Below, one piece after another: positions 33,190-42,607 of a stretch of DNA of 64,000 nt; position 1 is the stretch's first letter; every line of letters begins with the position of its first letter. This stretch comes from UBA6016 sp964568395 (GTDB taxonomy: Bacteria; Campylobacterota; Campylobacteria; Campylobacterales; UBA6016): NCBI GenBank assembly GCA_964568395.1, contig CAZMPN010000005.1, forward strand, positions 1 through 64,000, in the 5' to 3' direction. The position numbers and the translations under genes are program-made. Below the pieces are notes generated by a model. That model did no database searches. It saw only the letters and a program-made list of their open reading frames with translations, and was not told the DNA's origin.

Positions 33190-34325
33190 CCTTCATCTCC
33201 TTCAATCAGCTTTTTGTATGTTTCAAGCGATTTCTCTTTCGAAAAAAACCTGGCTCTTGTCACGGCTTTTTGCCTATATTCGTCCCGAAGAGAGTCATCT
33301 TCTATAATTTTCCTCATCGCAAGCGATAAAAACCTTGGATTGTCAAGGCTGGCAAGCAGTCCGAACTGGGCCTTCTCAAGCCCGCTTATAAGCATATCCT
33401 TTCCTCCTGCGAGTATCTCCCTAGGGCCGCTCTTGCAATCGGTCGATACCACGGGGAGAGAACAGGCGAGCGCCTCTATAAGCACGGTCGGAAGCCCTTC
33501 TAGGCGCGAGCTCATAACGAAGCAGTCGGAAGCCGCAAAGTATTTGTACGGATTTTCGCAAAATCCCAAAAACTTTATCCTATCGTATAGCCCCATCTCT
33601 ACCGCCAAAAACTTCAGCTCTTTTTCAAGCTCTCCTGCGCCCAGAACGAGAAGTTTGCAAAAAGCGGGGAGGCTTTTGAACGCCTCGAACAGAAACGGGA
33701 AATTCTTGCTCTCCACCAACCTTCCGGCCGTTACGAATACGAATCCATCCTCTTTTCCGACCTGCTCTTTAGACATGCTCTCTATCTTTTGGATGTCTAT
33801 CGGATTGTATGCCACTTTTATTTTTTCCGGAGCTATTTTGAAATTTTGCGATAAATCCTCTTTTATTCCCTCCGACACAGCTGCTACCGCATTTACCACT
33901 CTATAGGATACGCCAAGCAGTTTTTTTAGCATACGCTCGGCAAAGCTGTTGCCGTAATAGTTTGAAAGCGTGGTATGCTCGGTGGCTACGATGCGGACAG
34001 CCGGGTTTAAGAGTTTCGATAGCGCGGAGATTATTATCGGTCTGGATAAAAACGCTATGACGACATCTACTCTGTTTTGCTTGCAATACGACGAAAAAAC
34101 GGCGGCTAGGCGAAAAAGAGAGATCAGCTTTGAAAACGCTGAACTCTCTATATCGTGAGAAGAGAGGCTTACCGTTTTAATCCCGGCGGTATCGAATTTT
34201 TGCAAAGGGCTAAGCGTAACTATCTCGACTTCATATTCGCCCTTTAGCCCGACGGCAAGCTCCAGCGCCGCTTTTTCGGCGCCTCCGCCGCCGAGAGAAT
34301 AGGTAAAAATAGCGACTTTTTTCAC
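33186..34325 (-). CDS. GT4 glycosyltransferase
   Basis: 379 residues with the two-Rossmann GT-B fold. The N-terminus has S-L-G-G-G-G-A-E; the C-terminal donor site has S-R-L-E-G-L-P-T-V-L-I-E-A, the retaining GT4 E-x(7)-E motif. It resembles another transferase of this locus (41459-42607) in the P-V-V-S-T-D-C-K-S-G-P and G-L-P motifs, so the two are likely relatives. Sugar and acceptor are unknown. The start is GTG in a GTGA overlap. Confidence 0.88.
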   Translation of the reverse strand: MKKVAIFTYSLGGGGAEKAALELAVGLKGEYEVEIVTLSPLQKFDTAGIKTVSLSSHDIESSAFSKLISLFRLAAVFSSYCKQNRVDVVIAFLSRPIIISALSKLLNPAVRIVATEHTTLSNYYGNSFAERMLKKLLGVSYRVVNAVAAVSEGIKEDLSQNFKIAPEKIKVAYNPIDIQKIESMSKEQVGKEDGFVFVTAGRLVESKNFPFLFEAFKSLPAFCKLLVLGAGELEKELKFLAVEMGLYDRIKFLGFCENPYKYFAASDCFVMSSRLEGLPTVLIEALACSLPVVSTDCKSGPREILAGGKDMLISGLEKAQFGLLASLDNPRFLSLAMRKIIEDDSLRDEYRQKAVTRARFFSKEKSLETYKKLIEGDEG

Positions 34326-34879
34326 GCTTTTGCCTTTACGCTGTTGCTCGATATCTTTGCGGCTGGAATTCCTCCGACGGTTATATAGGACTCCGTGACG
34401 TCATGCACTACTACGGCGTTCGCGGCTACCGTCACCCCCTCGCTTATGCGCACCGGGCCTATTATCTTCGCTCCTGGCCCTATGTAGCAGTTATCGCCTA
34501 CGACGGGAGCATCAGGATTTTTGAGGTCTTCGCCGATCAACACCCCGCCTCCCGCTATCGTACAGTTTTTGCCGATCCTCGCCTTGCCGTTAATGACGAT
34601 GTCTCCGTAATGGCCTAGCTGCAGTCCGGGACCGCAAGAGTTTGGGGAGATACTAAACCCGAGCCTTATCGACTCTTTTTGAAACCTGTATCGTATCCAC
34701 AGCGTGCAAGGCTTCGAAAGGATCCCTTTTTTGCAGTTGAGACGGTATTCCAGGAGGCGAAGAAGCTTTTGATATTTCCAGATCGGGTGGAAAAACCTAT
34801 CCCGAAAGCTGCCTGTTACCCCAAGAGCCGCTTTATCCGCCGCTAGATATACCTCATAATCTGCCCTGCTTCTTATCAC
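34322..34879 (-). CDS. Serine-acetyltransferase-like hexapeptide acyltransferase
   Basis: 185 residues. A helical N-terminal half is followed by left-handed beta-helix hexapeptide repeats (about 95-170: I-G-K-N-C-T-I, V-G-D-N-C-Y-I-G-P-G-A-K-I). The G-H-Y-G-D-I element and late G-G-I-P-A match CysE-type proteins found in polysaccharide loci, which usually acetylate sugars rather than serine. The start is GTG with a GTGA overlap to the upstream glycosyltransferase. Substrate is unknown; a cysteine-pathway role is unlikely in this context. Confidence 0.78.
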   Translation of the reverse strand: MIRSRADYEVYLAADKAALGVTGSFRDRFFHPIWKYQKLLRLLEYRLNCKKGILSKPCTLWIRYRFQKESIRLGFSISPNSCGPGLQLGHYGDIVINGKARIGKNCTIAGGGVLIGEDLKNPDAPVVGDNCYIGPGAKIIGPVRISEGVTVAANAVVVHDVTESYITVGGIPAAKISSNSVKAKA

Positions 34880-35967
34880 ATAAGCTCCTTCTCGGTATTC
34901 GAGACGGACGAGACGATACTGAAGCTATCTTTTATTCTCTCTCTGTTTGGTTTGGCCTCCGTCATCGCCCACTCCAGTTTTGCGGCAAGGTCGTTTGCGT
35001 CGCCGCTTTTGAATACCGCCCGCTCGTCGCCGACTATCAACCTCATATCGCCGGCGTCGCTAACGACGGCGGGCACGCCGCAGCTCATAGCTTCGGCAAC
35101 GGTAAGCCCGAAAGCCTCTCCAAGGCTAGGCAGACAGAAGAGGTTTAGGGAGTTGTAAAAACCGCGTAGGTCAGAGACAAAACCGAGCCAGATAAATCTA
35201 CCCCTATACTCTCCCAAAATCTCTATGCACTCATCTCTGATAGATTCGTCTCCGCCGCCTGCGGCCACGAAAATAAGATTTTCATGTTTTTTTAGAAGCT
35301 CTTTTGCGGCATTGGCCAGCAGAGGGTAGCCCTTCATCCTGTCTATTCTGGCGGCCACTCCTATAACGAAGGCATCGGCGGCTACTCGGCGCTCTCTTCT
35401 GAACTCATCCCCCAAAGAAGGGTTTGGCGTAAAAAACTCGGTATCGACGCCGTTGTATACGACTACAGCGCGGCGCATATCATACCCTGCGGCCTCGTGA
35501 TACTCGAAGGCTGAACGGCTGACGCATATTATCTTGTCGGCAAACCTTGAAAGAACTTTTTGAAGCCAAAATAAGAGCCTAAAGAAAAAACCGTAGGAGC
35601 GGTAATCCACGAACGCGGAGTGAAGCGTCCATACAAGTTTGTATCGTCTATTGGCAAGAGCTCTCGCCCAAAGCGAAAAAAGATTCATCTCGCCTATATG
35701 CGAAAAGACGACGTCCGGCACAAATTCGTTGATTAGCCTCGCATATGAAAACAAAAAGCCGAAAATATCAAACCGCCCTTTTTTGCCGAGGTTTACGTAG
35801 CGTATGCCATCTATTTGTTTTGCCTCATTTTCCATCGCGCCGCCGTACATCGTAGCAAGACAGACGTCAAAACGGTTTTTGTCGACACGCCGTACAAATT
35901 CGAGTACCTGTTTTTCCGCGCCTCCTATGTCAAGGCAGCGTATAACGATAAGAACTCTTGTCTTCAA
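34876..35967 (-). CDS. GT4 glycosyltransferase
   Basis: 363 residues, GT-B fold: N-terminal C-L-D-I-G-G-A-E-K-Q-V and C-terminal P-S-L-G-E-A-F-G-L-T-V-A-E-A-M, the GT4 donor site. It heads the left-hand four-gene minus-strand unit. The start is TTG at 35967; GGAAAG lies just upstream. A 54-base gap separates it from the plus-strand GT2 gene and must carry divergent promoters, although none stands out. Donor and acceptor are unknown. Confidence 0.87.
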   Translation of the reverse strand: MKTRVLIVIRCLDIGGAEKQVLEFVRRVDKNRFDVCLATMYGGAMENEAKQIDGIRYVNLGKKGRFDIFGFLFSYARLINEFVPDVVFSHIGEMNLFSLWARALANRRYKLVWTLHSAFVDYRSYGFFFRLLFWLQKVLSRFADKIICVSRSAFEYHEAAGYDMRRAVVVYNGVDTEFFTPNPSLGDEFRRERRVAADAFVIGVAARIDRMKGYPLLANAAKELLKKHENLIFVAAGGGDESIRDECIEILGEYRGRFIWLGFVSDLRGFYNSLNLFCLPSLGEAFGLTVAEAMSCGVPAVVSDAGDMRLIVGDERAVFKSGDANDLAAKLEWAMTEAKPNRERIKDSFSIVSSVSNTEKELM

Positions 35968-36021
35968 GCTTTCCAGCTCATCTTGGATAAAATAACAAAA
36001 AACAAAGTAAAGGCTTGAAGT

Positions 36022-36966
36022 TTGAGTCCGCTCATAAGTGTCGTAGTACCCGTATATAATGTGGAAAAATATCTGAGAAAGTGTACCCTCTCAATCATTA
36101 ATCAAACATACAAAAATCTAGAAATTATATGCATAAACGACGGCAGTACCGACGAGAGCGGAAAAATTTTAGATGCCGTCGCAGCCGAGGATAGCAGAAT
36201 AAGAGTTATCCATCAGGAGAACAGAGGACTTATGAAGGTCAGAGCCAGAGGCATAGAAGAAGCCAAAGGGGAATACATAGCCTTTGTAGATTCCGACGAT
36301 TACTGCATGCCGAATATGATGGAGATACTCGTAGAGATTGCGCTTAAAAACGGCGCCCAGATAGCCGTATCCGGTTTTGAGGTAGTCGATCTGGAAGATA
36401 AAATATTATTTGCCGTAACTCCTGCCGAAAAGACGCTAAATAAAACGGAGGCGCTAAAAGCCCTGATTTTCGAAGACTATAGAGAGACCGGACTCTACCC
36501 TGTATGGAACAAACTATACAAAAAAGAGCTGTTCAAAAACTACGCCCCATCAAAAACCGTAGTCAATCTAGGCGAAGACCAGTATATGAACCTAATGATG
36601 ATAGATAGCGCCGAAAAGATAGCGTTCGCTCCGGATATATGCTACGCATACGTGCAGCACGGCGCATCCATCATGAAAACACCGAAACTATCGCATATCG
36701 ACGACTTTTTCGGACTATGGGAAGAAAAAGAGCGGTTTATAGACAAGCTGGAGCTTTTGAAGAGTAATAAAAAAGAGGTTTTTGAGGCATACTTCACATC
36801 CATGCTAGATTTTTACGGGCTATGCTTTCATACGGCAAAAGATGAGCTCCTGCCGAAATTTAACGAAAAACTAAGCCGCGATCCGTTCTTTAAACTAAAA
36901 AACTTGCCGCTTACTCCGAGCTTTATAGCCAGATACGTAAAGTTCTTAGCTAGACGATATCTTTAG
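36022..36966 (+). CDS. GT2 glycosyltransferase
   Basis: 314 residues, GT-A fold: S-V-V-V-P-V-Y-N-V-E at the N-terminus, N-D-G-S-T-D and F-V-D-S-D-D for nucleotide and metal. It is the only plus-strand gene of the polysaccharide locus, between two minus-strand units; its 3' end overlaps the wzx end by 21 bases. The start is TTG with AAAGG about 8 bases upstream. Lower G+C than the tad or spoT genes and its orientation suggest separate entry to the locus. Acceptor is unknown. Confidence 0.87.
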   Translation: MSPLISVVVPVYNVEKYLRKCTLSIINQTYKNLEIICINDGSTDESGKILDAVAAEDSRIRVIHQENRGLMKVRARGIEEAKGEYIAFVDSDDYCMPNMMEILVEIALKNGAQIAVSGFEVVDLEDKILFAVTPAEKTLNKTEALKALIFEDYRETGLYPVWNKLYKKELFKNYAPSKTVVNLGEDQYMNLMMIDSAEKIAFAPDICYAYVQHGASIMKTPKLSHIDDFFGLWEEKERFIDKLELLKSNKKEVFEAYFTSMLDFYGLCFHTAKDELLPKFNEKLSRDPFFKLKNLPLTPSFIARYVKFLARRYL

Positions 36967-38184
36967 CGCGGTACGCAGCAAAAGCACAAACACGAAAGCT
37001 TCCGTAAACAGATAAACAAATGCCGCGCCCACCGAGTCAAAAGCCCCGACAAGCAAAACCGACAAAATAACAGAGACCACGGCTGTAATCGTATAAAGAC
37101 TTCTTAAAAGTGGCGCCTTGCCTAAAGCCACTATGTAGTGGTTTGATAAAAGCATGCTGGCCACGACAAATACCGGCCCAAACGCCATGATTCTGAGTAG
37201 CTCGCCGCTTTTTTCAAAATGGCTCCCAAGAGCCAGTGCACTAATAAAATCAGCCGTTACGAATACGAAAATCGATATGACAGACATAGCGGATACACTC
37301 ACAATAGCCGCTTTTTTTAAAAACAAAAACGCCTCTCCTTTGTCTTTGGAGGCTATGCGGCTAGCGTGCGGGAAAAGCGCGGAAGATATAGGGGTAAAAA
37401 GAGCCTGCATCGCCAAAATAATCTTTTGTGCGCCGACAAATTGCCCGGCTTCGCTTCTAACAGACAAAAATCCGACGGCAAAAGCCGGCAGGTTTACATA
37501 GAAAGCGACCCATATATTTGCGCTAAAGAGCGGCCATGCGCCTTTGAGCGCCTCCTTCACAAAAGCCCTATCCGGTAATACAAAACCGATATTAAATCTT
37601 CTGCAGACGTCTATATTCGCAAGTACGGCAAACGACACCCACGAGATACCGGCGCACAAAGGCACAAACAATAAATCTGAGGCCGAAGAGACGAATACAA
37701 CGGTAGCCATGGCGGCAACGATTTGAGCCGAGATGCTAAAAACCAAAAACCAAAAACTTCTCTCCATTCCTTGATAGAGCCATCCGGGCATCAAAGTCTG
37801 CCCTGCAACCGCAAACCATAAAAATAGATAGAGATAAATAGACGAATCGGCAATTTTCGAAAATGCTAGCATAAACAAAAGAGAGATAAAAAGAAGCGAC
37901 ATCTTAACGCCTTGTATCGACGCCCAAAGTCTTGAGATGCGTTCATTGTCATGCCGACAAAGCGCGCTTTCCCTGACGCCCCACAGATAAAACCCGAAAT
38001 CGGCGAAAATCTGTATATATGCCGCCACGGCCCATGCAACAGCCATCTCGCCGAAAGCATGGAGCCCGAGCGTCCTGGTAAGATAAGGAAGAAGCAAAAA
38101 AGGAACTGCGTATGATGCCAGCTGAAGAACCATTAGCCAGCTCGCATTGCCGGCTATGGATGATTTTGTAAGTCTTGAAAGCAC
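36946..38184 (-). CDS. wzx: Polysaccharide flippase (Wzx family), copy 1
   Basis: 412 residues, about 12 hydrophobic segments of the MATE/MVF superfamily. It would turn undecaprenyl-linked repeat units across the inner membrane. L-P-Y-L-T-R-T-L-G near 34-42 is the usual Wzx opening. The start is GTG, 4 bases after the aminotransferase stop. A second unrelated-looking flippase lies at 48259-49488. It is the last gene of the long minus-strand run. Confidence 0.88.
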   Translation of the reverse strand: MLSRLTKSSIAGNASWLMVLQLASYAVPFLLLPYLTRTLGLHAFGEMAVAWAVAAYIQIFADFGFYLWGVRESALCRHDNERISRLWASIQGVKMSLLFISLLFMLAFSKIADSSIYLYLFLWFAVAGQTLMPGWLYQGMERSFWFLVFSISAQIVAAMATVVFVSSASDLLFVPLCAGISWVSFAVLANIDVCRRFNIGFVLPDRAFVKEALKGAWPLFSANIWVAFYVNLPAFAVGFLSVRSEAGQFVGAQKIILAMQALFTPISSALFPHASRIASKDKGEAFLFLKKAAIVSVSAMSVISIFVFVTADFISALALGSHFEKSGELLRIMAFGPVFVVASMLLSNHYIVALGKAPLLRSLYTITAVVSVILSVLLVGAFDSVGAAFVYLFTEAFVFVLLLRTALKISSS

Positions 38185-38188
38185 TTTT

Positions 38189-39283
38189 TTAGTTTAGCGT
38201 CTTTTTAAGAGCAGCCACAACTTCGTCTTGCTCGGATTCGCCGAGGAATGCGCTAAACGGTAGGCTCATAATTTCGTTCGAAACTTTCTCGCATATCGGG
38301 AAATCGCCGTTTTTGTATCCCAGCGACGCAAAACACTCTTGCAGATGAAGCGGTTTTGGGTAGTGCACCGCCGTCGGTACGCCGAGTTCGCCGAGCTTTT
38401 TCATCACCTCGTCCCTATTTTTTACGCGTACCGAGAACTGTCCGTAGACATTTGTTCTATCGTCTTTCGTAAAAGGAGTTATCAGGTTTACTTCTTTTAA
38501 AAGTTCAATATATCTGGCTCCAAGCTCCAATCTTTTTTTGACCTCCGCGTCAAAATACGGAAGCTTCACCCTAAGAACAGCAGCCTGAACGGCGTCAAGC
38601 CTGCCGTTAATACCGACGTATTTATGCACATATCTCTCTGTTTGTCCGTGTATTCTGATAGAGGCTATTTTCTTTGCCAGTTCGTCGTCATTTGTGAAAA
38701 CAGCGCCGCCGTCACCGTAGCAACCCAGCGGCTTTGAAGGGAAAAAGCTCGTGCAGCCGATGCGCGAAAGGTTGCACGATTTTTTGCCCTTATACTCTGC
38801 GCCGAAGCTTTGTGCCGCATCTTCTATAACCGTGATATTATGTTTTGCGGCGATAGCGTTGATCTCATCCATATCCGCACACTGCCCATAAAGGCTGACA
38901 GGCATTATCGCCTTCGTTTTAGGCGTTATGGCGGCCTCTATTTTCGAAGGGTCTATGTTGTACGTCGGCTCGTCTATATCTACGAATACAGGCTTTGCGC
39001 CAAGCAAAGCTATAACTTCGGCCGTCGCTATAAAAGTAAAAGGCGTCGTAATCACTTCATCACCGGCTTTTATATCGAGAGCCATCAGGGCCAACAAAAG
39101 CGCATCTGTACCGCTCGCACAAGATATAGCATGCTTTGAGCCGGTATAGGCCTCAAGCTCCGCCTCCAAGCCGTCAACCTCTTTACCCATGATGAACTGC
39201 CCGGAATTAAATACTCCGATAACCCTTTCGTCTATCTCTTTTTTATATGCCGCATACTGGGCTTTGAGGTTTATAAATTCCAT
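38189..39283 (-). CDS. DegT/DnrJ/EryC1 sugar aminotransferase
   Basis: 364 residues, PLP-dependent. The Schiff-base lysine is in F-F-P-S-K-P-L-G, and E-D-A-A-Q-S-F-G-A contains the PLP-contacting Asp. It adds an amino group to a keto sugar nucleotide. The sequence style recalls WbpE (UDP-GlcNAc3NA path), but no wbpB/wbpD/wbpA neighbours are in the window, so the sugar is uncertain. The partner dehydratase or dehydrogenase may lie beyond the right edge. It starts 3 bases after the sugar-phosphate transferase stop. Confidence 0.88.
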   Translation of the reverse strand: MEFINLKAQYAAYKKEIDERVIGVFNSGQFIMGKEVDGLEAELEAYTGSKHAISCASGTDALLLALMALDIKAGDEVITTPFTFIATAEVIALLGAKPVFVDIDEPTYNIDPSKIEAAITPKTKAIMPVSLYGQCADMDEINAIAAKHNITVIEDAAQSFGAEYKGKKSCNLSRIGCTSFFPSKPLGCYGDGGAVFTNDDELAKKIASIRIHGQTERYVHKYVGINGRLDAVQAAVLRVKLPYFDAEVKKRLELGARYIELLKEVNLITPFTKDDRTNVYGQFSVRVKNRDEVMKKLGELGVPTAVHYPKPLHLQECFASLGYKNGDFPICEKVSNEIMSLPFSAFLGESEQDEVVAALKKTLN

Positions 39284-39286
39284 TTT

Positions 39287-40303
39287 CTACTCTTTTGTCT
39301 GATATTTTTTAAAGTTTGATATATTCGTAAGATAAAAATAGGCGAACTGATAGAGCGCTATAAACAAAAGCACCAATCCGAATAAAACAATTCCCTTATT
39401 GTAGAACAGTAACGGTAAAATTTGGAAAGGCAGAAACGCCAATACCATCACCACGGCTGCCTTTGGGTTTGAGAGCCTAAGGGTTCTCATAACAACCTGA
39501 TGCAGATGCATCTTATCGGCTCCCATGGCTTTTTTGCCTACCGCAACCCTGCGACGCAACACCGAGAACAGTACTTCCCAAATAGGATATATAAGCACGG
39601 CAAGGCAAAACCATGCGCTTACGCCATCGTGCTTATTTACGATGATTACGGAAAGTACGGCCAGCATAAATCCAAGAAAGTACGCCCCTCCGTCACCCAA
39701 AAATATTTTTCCTTTTGGAAAATTTAACACCAAAAAACCAAGCGTTGCCGCCGCTAACGACAAGCAGACAAACACTATCTCGGCATCATTTAGGATATAA
39801 GAGAGAGCAGCAAACGACAAAAACGCAAACAACGACACACCGCCGGCGAGCCCGTTAAGACCGTCTATGATGTTTATCGCATTTGTCACGCCCACTATAG
39901 CAAAAACAGTAAAGATAATGGCAAAAATATATGGAAACTCTATCCCAAAACCTATAGTCTTAAGATAAAATCCGCCGATCAAAACAAATAACACGGCTCC
40001 TACTGCCTGGATAAGAAGTCTTTGTCTTTGTGTGATGCGCCCAGTCAAATCCTCCAGTATTCCACTGGCAAAAGCAATCAATCCCGCAATAGCCGCGACA
40101 ATACCAAACCCTGATAAAATTGAAAATATAGAAGCTATAAAAATACCGACTCCGCCGACTCTCGGAGTAGGCTCGTCGTGAAATCTTTGTGGCTTATCGG
40201 ACTCATGGCAGTCTATAAATAACTTATTTTTATGGGCTATTTTAATAAGCATATAGCTAGACAATAGAGCGGCCAAAAAAGCAATTAATAAAATAATTTC
40301 CAA
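39287..40303 (-). CDS. WecA/WbpL-like undecaprenyl-phosphate sugar-1-phosphate transferase
   Basis: 338 residues, about ten spans. It should start repeat-unit synthesis by moving HexNAc-1-P from UDP onto undecaprenyl phosphate. Family motifs are P-T-P-R-V-G-G, N-I-I-D-G-L-N-G-L (Mg site) and F-L-G-D-G-G-A-Y; a His-rich loop H-L-H-Q-V-V-M-R-T is visible near 258. The start is TTG with AAAGG 8 bases upstream. It is the only initiating enzyme in the window. Whether it takes GlcNAc, GalNAc or FucNAc cannot be read from sequence. Confidence 0.9.
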   Translation of the reverse strand: MEIILLIAFLAALLSSYMLIKIAHKNKLFIDCHESDKPQRFHDEPTPRVGGVGIFIASIFSILSGFGIVAAIAGLIAFASGILEDLTGRITQRQRLLIQAVGAVLFVLIGGFYLKTIGFGIEFPYIFAIIFTVFAIVGVTNAINIIDGLNGLAGGVSLFAFLSFAALSYILNDAEIVFVCLSLAAATLGFLVLNFPKGKIFLGDGGAYFLGFMLAVLSVIIVNKHDGVSAWFCLAVLIYPIWEVLFSVLRRRVAVGKKAMGADKMHLHQVVMRTLRLSNPKAAVVMVLAFLPFQILPLLFYNKGIVLFGLVLLFIALYQFAYFYLTNISNFKKYQTKE

Positions 40304-40328
40304 ATTATGCGCCTTTTAAAAACTTTAT

Positions 40329-40334
40329 TTTATA
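40329..40334 (-). promoter_or_regulatory. Possible -10 in the gap before the WecA-like gene
   Basis: The 40-base gap 40304-40343 is the widest in the long minus-strand polysaccharide run. Minus strand reads GGTATATAAAAT, with TATAAA here about 25 bases before the TTG. It could give the last three genes their own start. Confidence 0.25.
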
Positions 40335-40343
40335 TACCAAAGG

Positions 40344-41462
40344 CTAAATGCTAGAGAGAATATTCTTATATTTTTGAATCACTATCTTCTCGTCAAACAT
40401 TTCAACCGCCATCTTCCTCCCCGCTTTGCCCATCTGCCTTCTTTTTTCGGCACATGCAGACATTACCATCTCCATTTTTTTTGCCAAATCCGCAACATCC
40501 CTTGGTTTGCATAAAAAACCGTTTACCCCGTTGACAACAATCTCTTTACAGCCCGGAACATCTGTTGCAACTATCGGTTTTTTCATACTTGCGGCTTCCA
40601 GCAGCGATCTTGGAACACCTTCCCTGTAGCTCGGCAAAACAACGCAATCACAGCTTGCTATATAAGGTCTTACGTCGTCACAGACACCCAAATAATTTAT
40701 AATCCCTTCGTCAACCCATTGCTGCACGGTATCTTTTTGAATCGCTTTCGGATTTTTTACATCCAAAGAGCCGAGCAGTGCGAATTCAGCTTCCGGATAT
40801 AGTAGTTTCAGGCTCTTTGCAGCCTCGATATACTCGCCTATACCCTTGTCCCACAAAACACGTCCGATTAACAAAAATCTTAGCTTGCCATCGTTATTCG
40901 TATTATCAAGCTCACAAAACTTGTCAGTATTTACGCCGGATCCGGGCAATATGTCAACTTTTTTTGTCGTATCTATAATACCCAGCCGAACAAATTCACC
41001 AAAATCGTCGCTATTTTGAAACCAAACCTCATCTGCGTGTTTTAGCGAAGCACGATATAAAAAACACGCAATTTTTGAAATTATAGTATTGTTTATAAAC
41101 GCATAACCTAGGCCCGTAATAATCGATACGCTCTTAAGGCCTAAAAGTCCGGCGGCAAAACCGCCGTAAACGCACGGCTTTATCGTATAGTGGAAAATTA
41201 GGTCAGGCTTTATTTTCGAGTATATTTTGAAATACTCAAAAAAAGATAACGAATCTTTTATCGGATTAGTGCCGTCATTATCGAGGCGAAGCTCATAAAA
41301 ATCAAACCCTTCGTCTTCTATGTAGCCGGTATAGTCGTCTCTCGGCGCCACGGCTACGACGTTATGTCCGGCATCCCTCAATGCTCTCATTGCCCCTAAT
41401 CTAAAATTATATATATTCCAGGAGCTGTTTGCAGAAAATATAACCGTTTTTTTATCCGTCAT
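40344..41462 (-). CDS. GT4 glycosyltransferase, PglA-like
   Basis: 372 residues, GT-B. The N-terminus (W-N-I-Y-N-F-R-L-G-A-M) and the region around G-L-G-Y-A-F resemble transferases that add the second sugar to a lipid-linked HexNAc, such as PglA or WbnK-like enzymes. The donor site is P-S-Y-R-E-G-V-P-R-S-L-L-E-A. The start overlaps the upstream gene by ATGA. Probably acts soon after the WecA-like enzyme encoded next; this order is inference. Confidence 0.86.
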   Translation of the reverse strand: MTDKKTVIFSANSSWNIYNFRLGAMRALRDAGHNVVAVAPRDDYTGYIEDEGFDFYELRLDNDGTNPIKDSLSFFEYFKIYSKIKPDLIFHYTIKPCVYGGFAAGLLGLKSVSIITGLGYAFINNTIISKIACFLYRASLKHADEVWFQNSDDFGEFVRLGIIDTTKKVDILPGSGVNTDKFCELDNTNNDGKLRFLLIGRVLWDKGIGEYIEAAKSLKLLYPEAEFALLGSLDVKNPKAIQKDTVQQWVDEGIINYLGVCDDVRPYIASCDCVVLPSYREGVPRSLLEAASMKKPIVATDVPGCKEIVVNGVNGFLCKPRDVADLAKKMEMVMSACAEKRRQMGKAGRKMAVEMFDEKIVIQKYKNILSSI

Positions 41463-42607
41463 GCCAATTGCCGTTCACAAAAATAAAGATATTCGTTCAC
41501 ACTAGATGTTTTTGATAATTCGATAGCCCTATTATACGAAGCTTTTGCATATTTCAAGCCGACGCTTTCATCAAAAACAACACTTTTAACGGCATTTGCC
41601 AAACTTTCACCATCATCTATCGCAACCAAAATACCGAAATCTGAGTACTCTATATCGCCTTTGCTCAAACAAGATGAGCGTCCATTGATAGATATAATCT
41701 CCATAGGCCCAGTCTTACAATCTGTAGACACAATAGGAAGCCCGCAGGACATTGCCTCCACTAAAACATTTGGAAAGCCTTCGTATTTTGAAGAAAGCAC
41801 AAAAACATCGGCACGAGCCATATACTTGAAAGGATTTTTTACTCTTCCGGCAAAATAAACCCTCTCAGACAAACCGTATCGAGAGATAAAATCCTCAAGA
41901 TTCAATCTGTTTTCCCCGTCGCCCACGATAATCAAGCGAATATCTTGCGGCAGCAGCATCATAGCTTCCAAAATCATAATCTGATTTTTTTGGTCGTCCA
42001 ATCTACCGACCGTAACTATATATTTATACCCATCTTCGAATATCCCACTATCAAGCTCCTCTTTTGACATTTCTTCTATCGCCGCAATATCAAACGGATT
42101 ATAAACGACCTTTGAATTAACCGGTTTACCAAGAAAATTCTCCATGTCGGCAACCATTGCCTTTGATTTAAATATAAACATATCCGCAAAAGGGTAAAAA
42201 ATCTTAATTAACGCAAGATTTATTATTTGGCTTTTAAAAAAATCGATAGATATAACCTCTACAGCATGAGTTTTATGCCTCGCGCCAAAAAGCTTTGCGG
42301 CGATATTTACGATATTTGCCCTAAACATATGCGACTGCACCAGCTCTATTTTATTTTTGAAAATGTATCTCGCAAGCCTAAATGCCAATATAGGCAAAAA
42401 TAAAAGCTTCACGATTTTAGACTCTTTGCCGTCAAAATTACTAAGATAGGTTATTTTTATAGAGGGCGGTATCTTATAGAAAATATTTTTTTCTATGCAT
42501 ACGAGTTCTACGTCGCAATCCATTGCGGCCGCAGCCGAAAGAATCACGGATACAACTCTCTCCGAGCCTCCGCCCCCCAAAGAGTTTATAAAAATAGCGC
42601 TCTTCAA
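41459..42607 (-). CDS. GT4 glycosyltransferase
   Basis: 382 residues. N-terminal I-N-S-L-G-G-G-G-S-E-R and C-terminal S-S-K-Y-E-G-F-P-N-V-L-V-E-A-M are standard for retaining GT4 enzymes. T-D-C-K-T-G-P-M-E-I-I also occurs in nearly the same form in the transferase at 33186-34325. The start is TTG in a TTGA overlap with asnB copy 1. Sugar unknown. Confidence 0.87.
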   Translation of the reverse strand: MKSAIFINSLGGGGSERVVSVILSAAAAMDCDVELVCIEKNIFYKIPPSIKITYLSNFDGKESKIVKLLFLPILAFRLARYIFKNKIELVQSHMFRANIVNIAAKLFGARHKTHAVEVISIDFFKSQIINLALIKIFYPFADMFIFKSKAMVADMENFLGKPVNSKVVYNPFDIAAIEEMSKEELDSGIFEDGYKYIVTVGRLDDQKNQIMILEAMMLLPQDIRLIIVGDGENRLNLEDFISRYGLSERVYFAGRVKNPFKYMARADVFVLSSKYEGFPNVLVEAMSCGLPIVSTDCKTGPMEIISINGRSSCLSKGDIEYSDFGILVAIDDGESLANAVKSVVFDESVGLKYAKASYNRAIELSKTSSVNEYLYFCERQLA